Source: Channallabes apus
Taxonomy: Eukaryota; Chordata; Actinopteri; Siluriformes; Clariidae
Direction: 5' to 3'
Length of the DNA stretch: 64,000 bases
Assembly: GCA_030522415.1 (NCBI GenBank)
Contig: CM060131.1
Location: 3,634,501-3,698,500 of the forward strand
Made by a program: the position numbers and the translations under genes. Of this stretch, positions 62,841 through 64,000 are shown piece after piece (the first letter of the stretch is position 1; each line of letters starts with the position of its first letter). Below the pieces are notes generated by a model. The model had not been told where the DNA came from, made no database searches, and saw only the letters and a list, made by a program, of their open reading frames with translations.

Positions 62841-64000
62841 GTAAATATCAAGTGGCGTGGAATTTCTCCTATAATTGGTGAGTAGGATGAAGTAAATGTA
62901 GTCGAAATACACGGCTGTTCTTTGTTACGAGCAGGTCGAGGGTATTTAAAGGCGTCCTGATTTTGTTCCAGTGTTTTCTGTGCTGGTGGAGGTTGTTATT
63001 GAAGTCTGCTTTTGCGGTTTGTTTAACTCGATAGCAAACTGGTGGGTTTTTAGTAAACTATAGCTGTGTGTCTGTTTTTTTTAAGCTTGCAAAGGTTATA
63101 TATTATCTCTGGTAGGTTTGGAGAACTTTAGAAATAACATGTTTGTTTAGTTAAGAAGGACCGGTACACGCCCGCAGACAGCTAGCGTTAGCTGCTGATT
63201 AGGTAGTGAAATATTTGCTAGCATTAGCAAACGAGCACTATTTTACTGCATGTGTAGATACTCTTCTGCACGGGTGAACAAATAAATACCATGTTAAAGA
63301 TGTATTGAAATAATGTCAAGTCCGCGTCATATGTTCCTTGTGTGCGTGTCTATCAAGTGAGACCTGCTGAGTGTAACGTTGTTGTGCTGTAGTAACTAGA
63401 TTGTTAGCCCGGTAATTATCTATCTAGTTTGGACAGTTCAAATTTGTTCAGCTCCTGTGTTTTAAGTGAGGAATAAAAATGCTAAGCAGATTTCGGCTTC
63501 CTTAAAAACGCGTCTAAGAAAACCTAACATTTACGCATGTAATGTTAGCTGGGTGTAAGTGTTGTGCTGAGCCGTTAGCCTGCATGCTAGGGTAACTAGA
63601 TGATTTAAACAAATGGCTCTGGTCCCTCAAGCTGCTGGCTAACGTAATCGCAGTACTGCTGCATTCGGCGTAGTGTTACCTCACAAGTGAGAAGTTGGCG
63701 CTCGTGATGACGTCATATACGACCTCTCTTAGGTCACAGACGACTTATCTTTTGTTGTCGTTAAACTAGCCGTAACTGCGATGTTCTTTATAGTTTTACT
63801 ATCTCTGCGTTGAGTGATCGAAAAACGTACGTGTGTGTGTATACAGCTTGGCTCATTTATGCACAAGAGCTTTTTGTGTGCTTTGTGATAACGAGGCAAA
63901 AAAACGAAAGGAAGGTATTAACAGACTGCGATTTGGAACAGCAACCTTTATCACTTAGTAGGTAAGCTCACGATGGGAGTGTGGTATGCCATGAAAATGA
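62841..64000 (+). other. Presumed first intron of the right-edge gene
   Basis: Non-coding, CpG-containing at first, with repeated GCTAGCGTTAGC/TTAGCTGG-like motifs (63182-63250, 63545-63650). No repeat family or exon was recognised to the end of the window. Confidence 0.4.

Noticed and set aside
1..64000. CRISPR array or bacterial operon
   Set aside because: No regularly spaced identical repeats, no bacterial genes; the repeats are transposons and microsatellites.

Overview
The window is eukaryotic and looks like a teleost fish genome, probably an ostariophysan such as a catfish. It holds teleost repeat families (a Rex3-like RTE element with a GATG tail, L2 and Rex1-type LINEs, a fish L1, Tc1 elements of the IR/DR type, many hAT elements, tRNA-headed SINEs), intron-bearing vertebrate gene remnants, and no bacterial gene organisation. 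Assignments come from reading the sequence and from memory of the families. No database was searched.

Host content is small. (1) At 5.66-7.83 kb, spliced-looking exons match the CRAL-TRIO/Sec14 part of the phosphatase PTPN9 (MEG2) but carry stops, a frameshift and a damaged splice site, so I call an unprocessed pseudogene. (2) At about 11.7-14.64 kb is a CDKN1-family (p21/p27-like) CDK-inhibitor gene with a non-coding first exon, a main coding exon and a short last exon. (3) At the right edge (about 62.7-62.84 kb) a TATA-less promoter-like segment with CACGTG, inverted CCAAT and YY1-like sites precedes a splice donor. It probably starts a gene lying mostly beyond the window.

Nearly everything else is transposon. 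0-5 kb: Rex3 fragment, a foldback repeat with a SINE in its loop, a Tc1 fragment, and a full-length Tc1 with one nonsense codon. 5-14.6 kb: the host loci with hAT elements between them, three of which have clear ends. 14.6-25.8 kb: a Rex1-type LINE, MITEs, a SINE with a perfect 12-bp target-site duplication (TSD), a 5'-truncated L2, and degraded Tc1 pieces. 25.8-27.4 kb: a Tc1 with an uninterrupted 340-aa transposase. 27.5-34.6 kb: hAT and Tc1 relics and L2 fragments.

34.6-45.4 kb: a long L2 (esterase ORF1; endonuclease-reverse transcriptase ORF2) split by a full-length L1 with both ORFs open and a 15-bp TSD. 46.5-51.9 kb: a minus-strand RTE LINE split by a hAT element and by a plus-strand Rex1-type LINE. 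53.6-61.8 kb: a decayed hAT containing a Ty3/gypsy retrotransposon with 307-bp LTRs that look identical, open gag and pol, and a 4-bp TSD. 61.8-62.4 kb repeats a ~580-bp sequence seen at 27.46-28.04 kb.

The nesting gives a relative chronology. Oldest are the decayed RTE, hAT and Tc1 relics and the PTPN9-like remnant. L2 copies come next. The L1, the gypsy element and the 26-kb Tc1 look youngest because their ORFs and target duplications are intact. I saw no convincing undescribed system. The most unusual items are the young intact elements, the ATGA-coupled gag/pol of the gypsy element, its gag zinc-binding motif without histidine, and a CDKN1 gene whose last exon lacks a recognisable PCNA-binding box.
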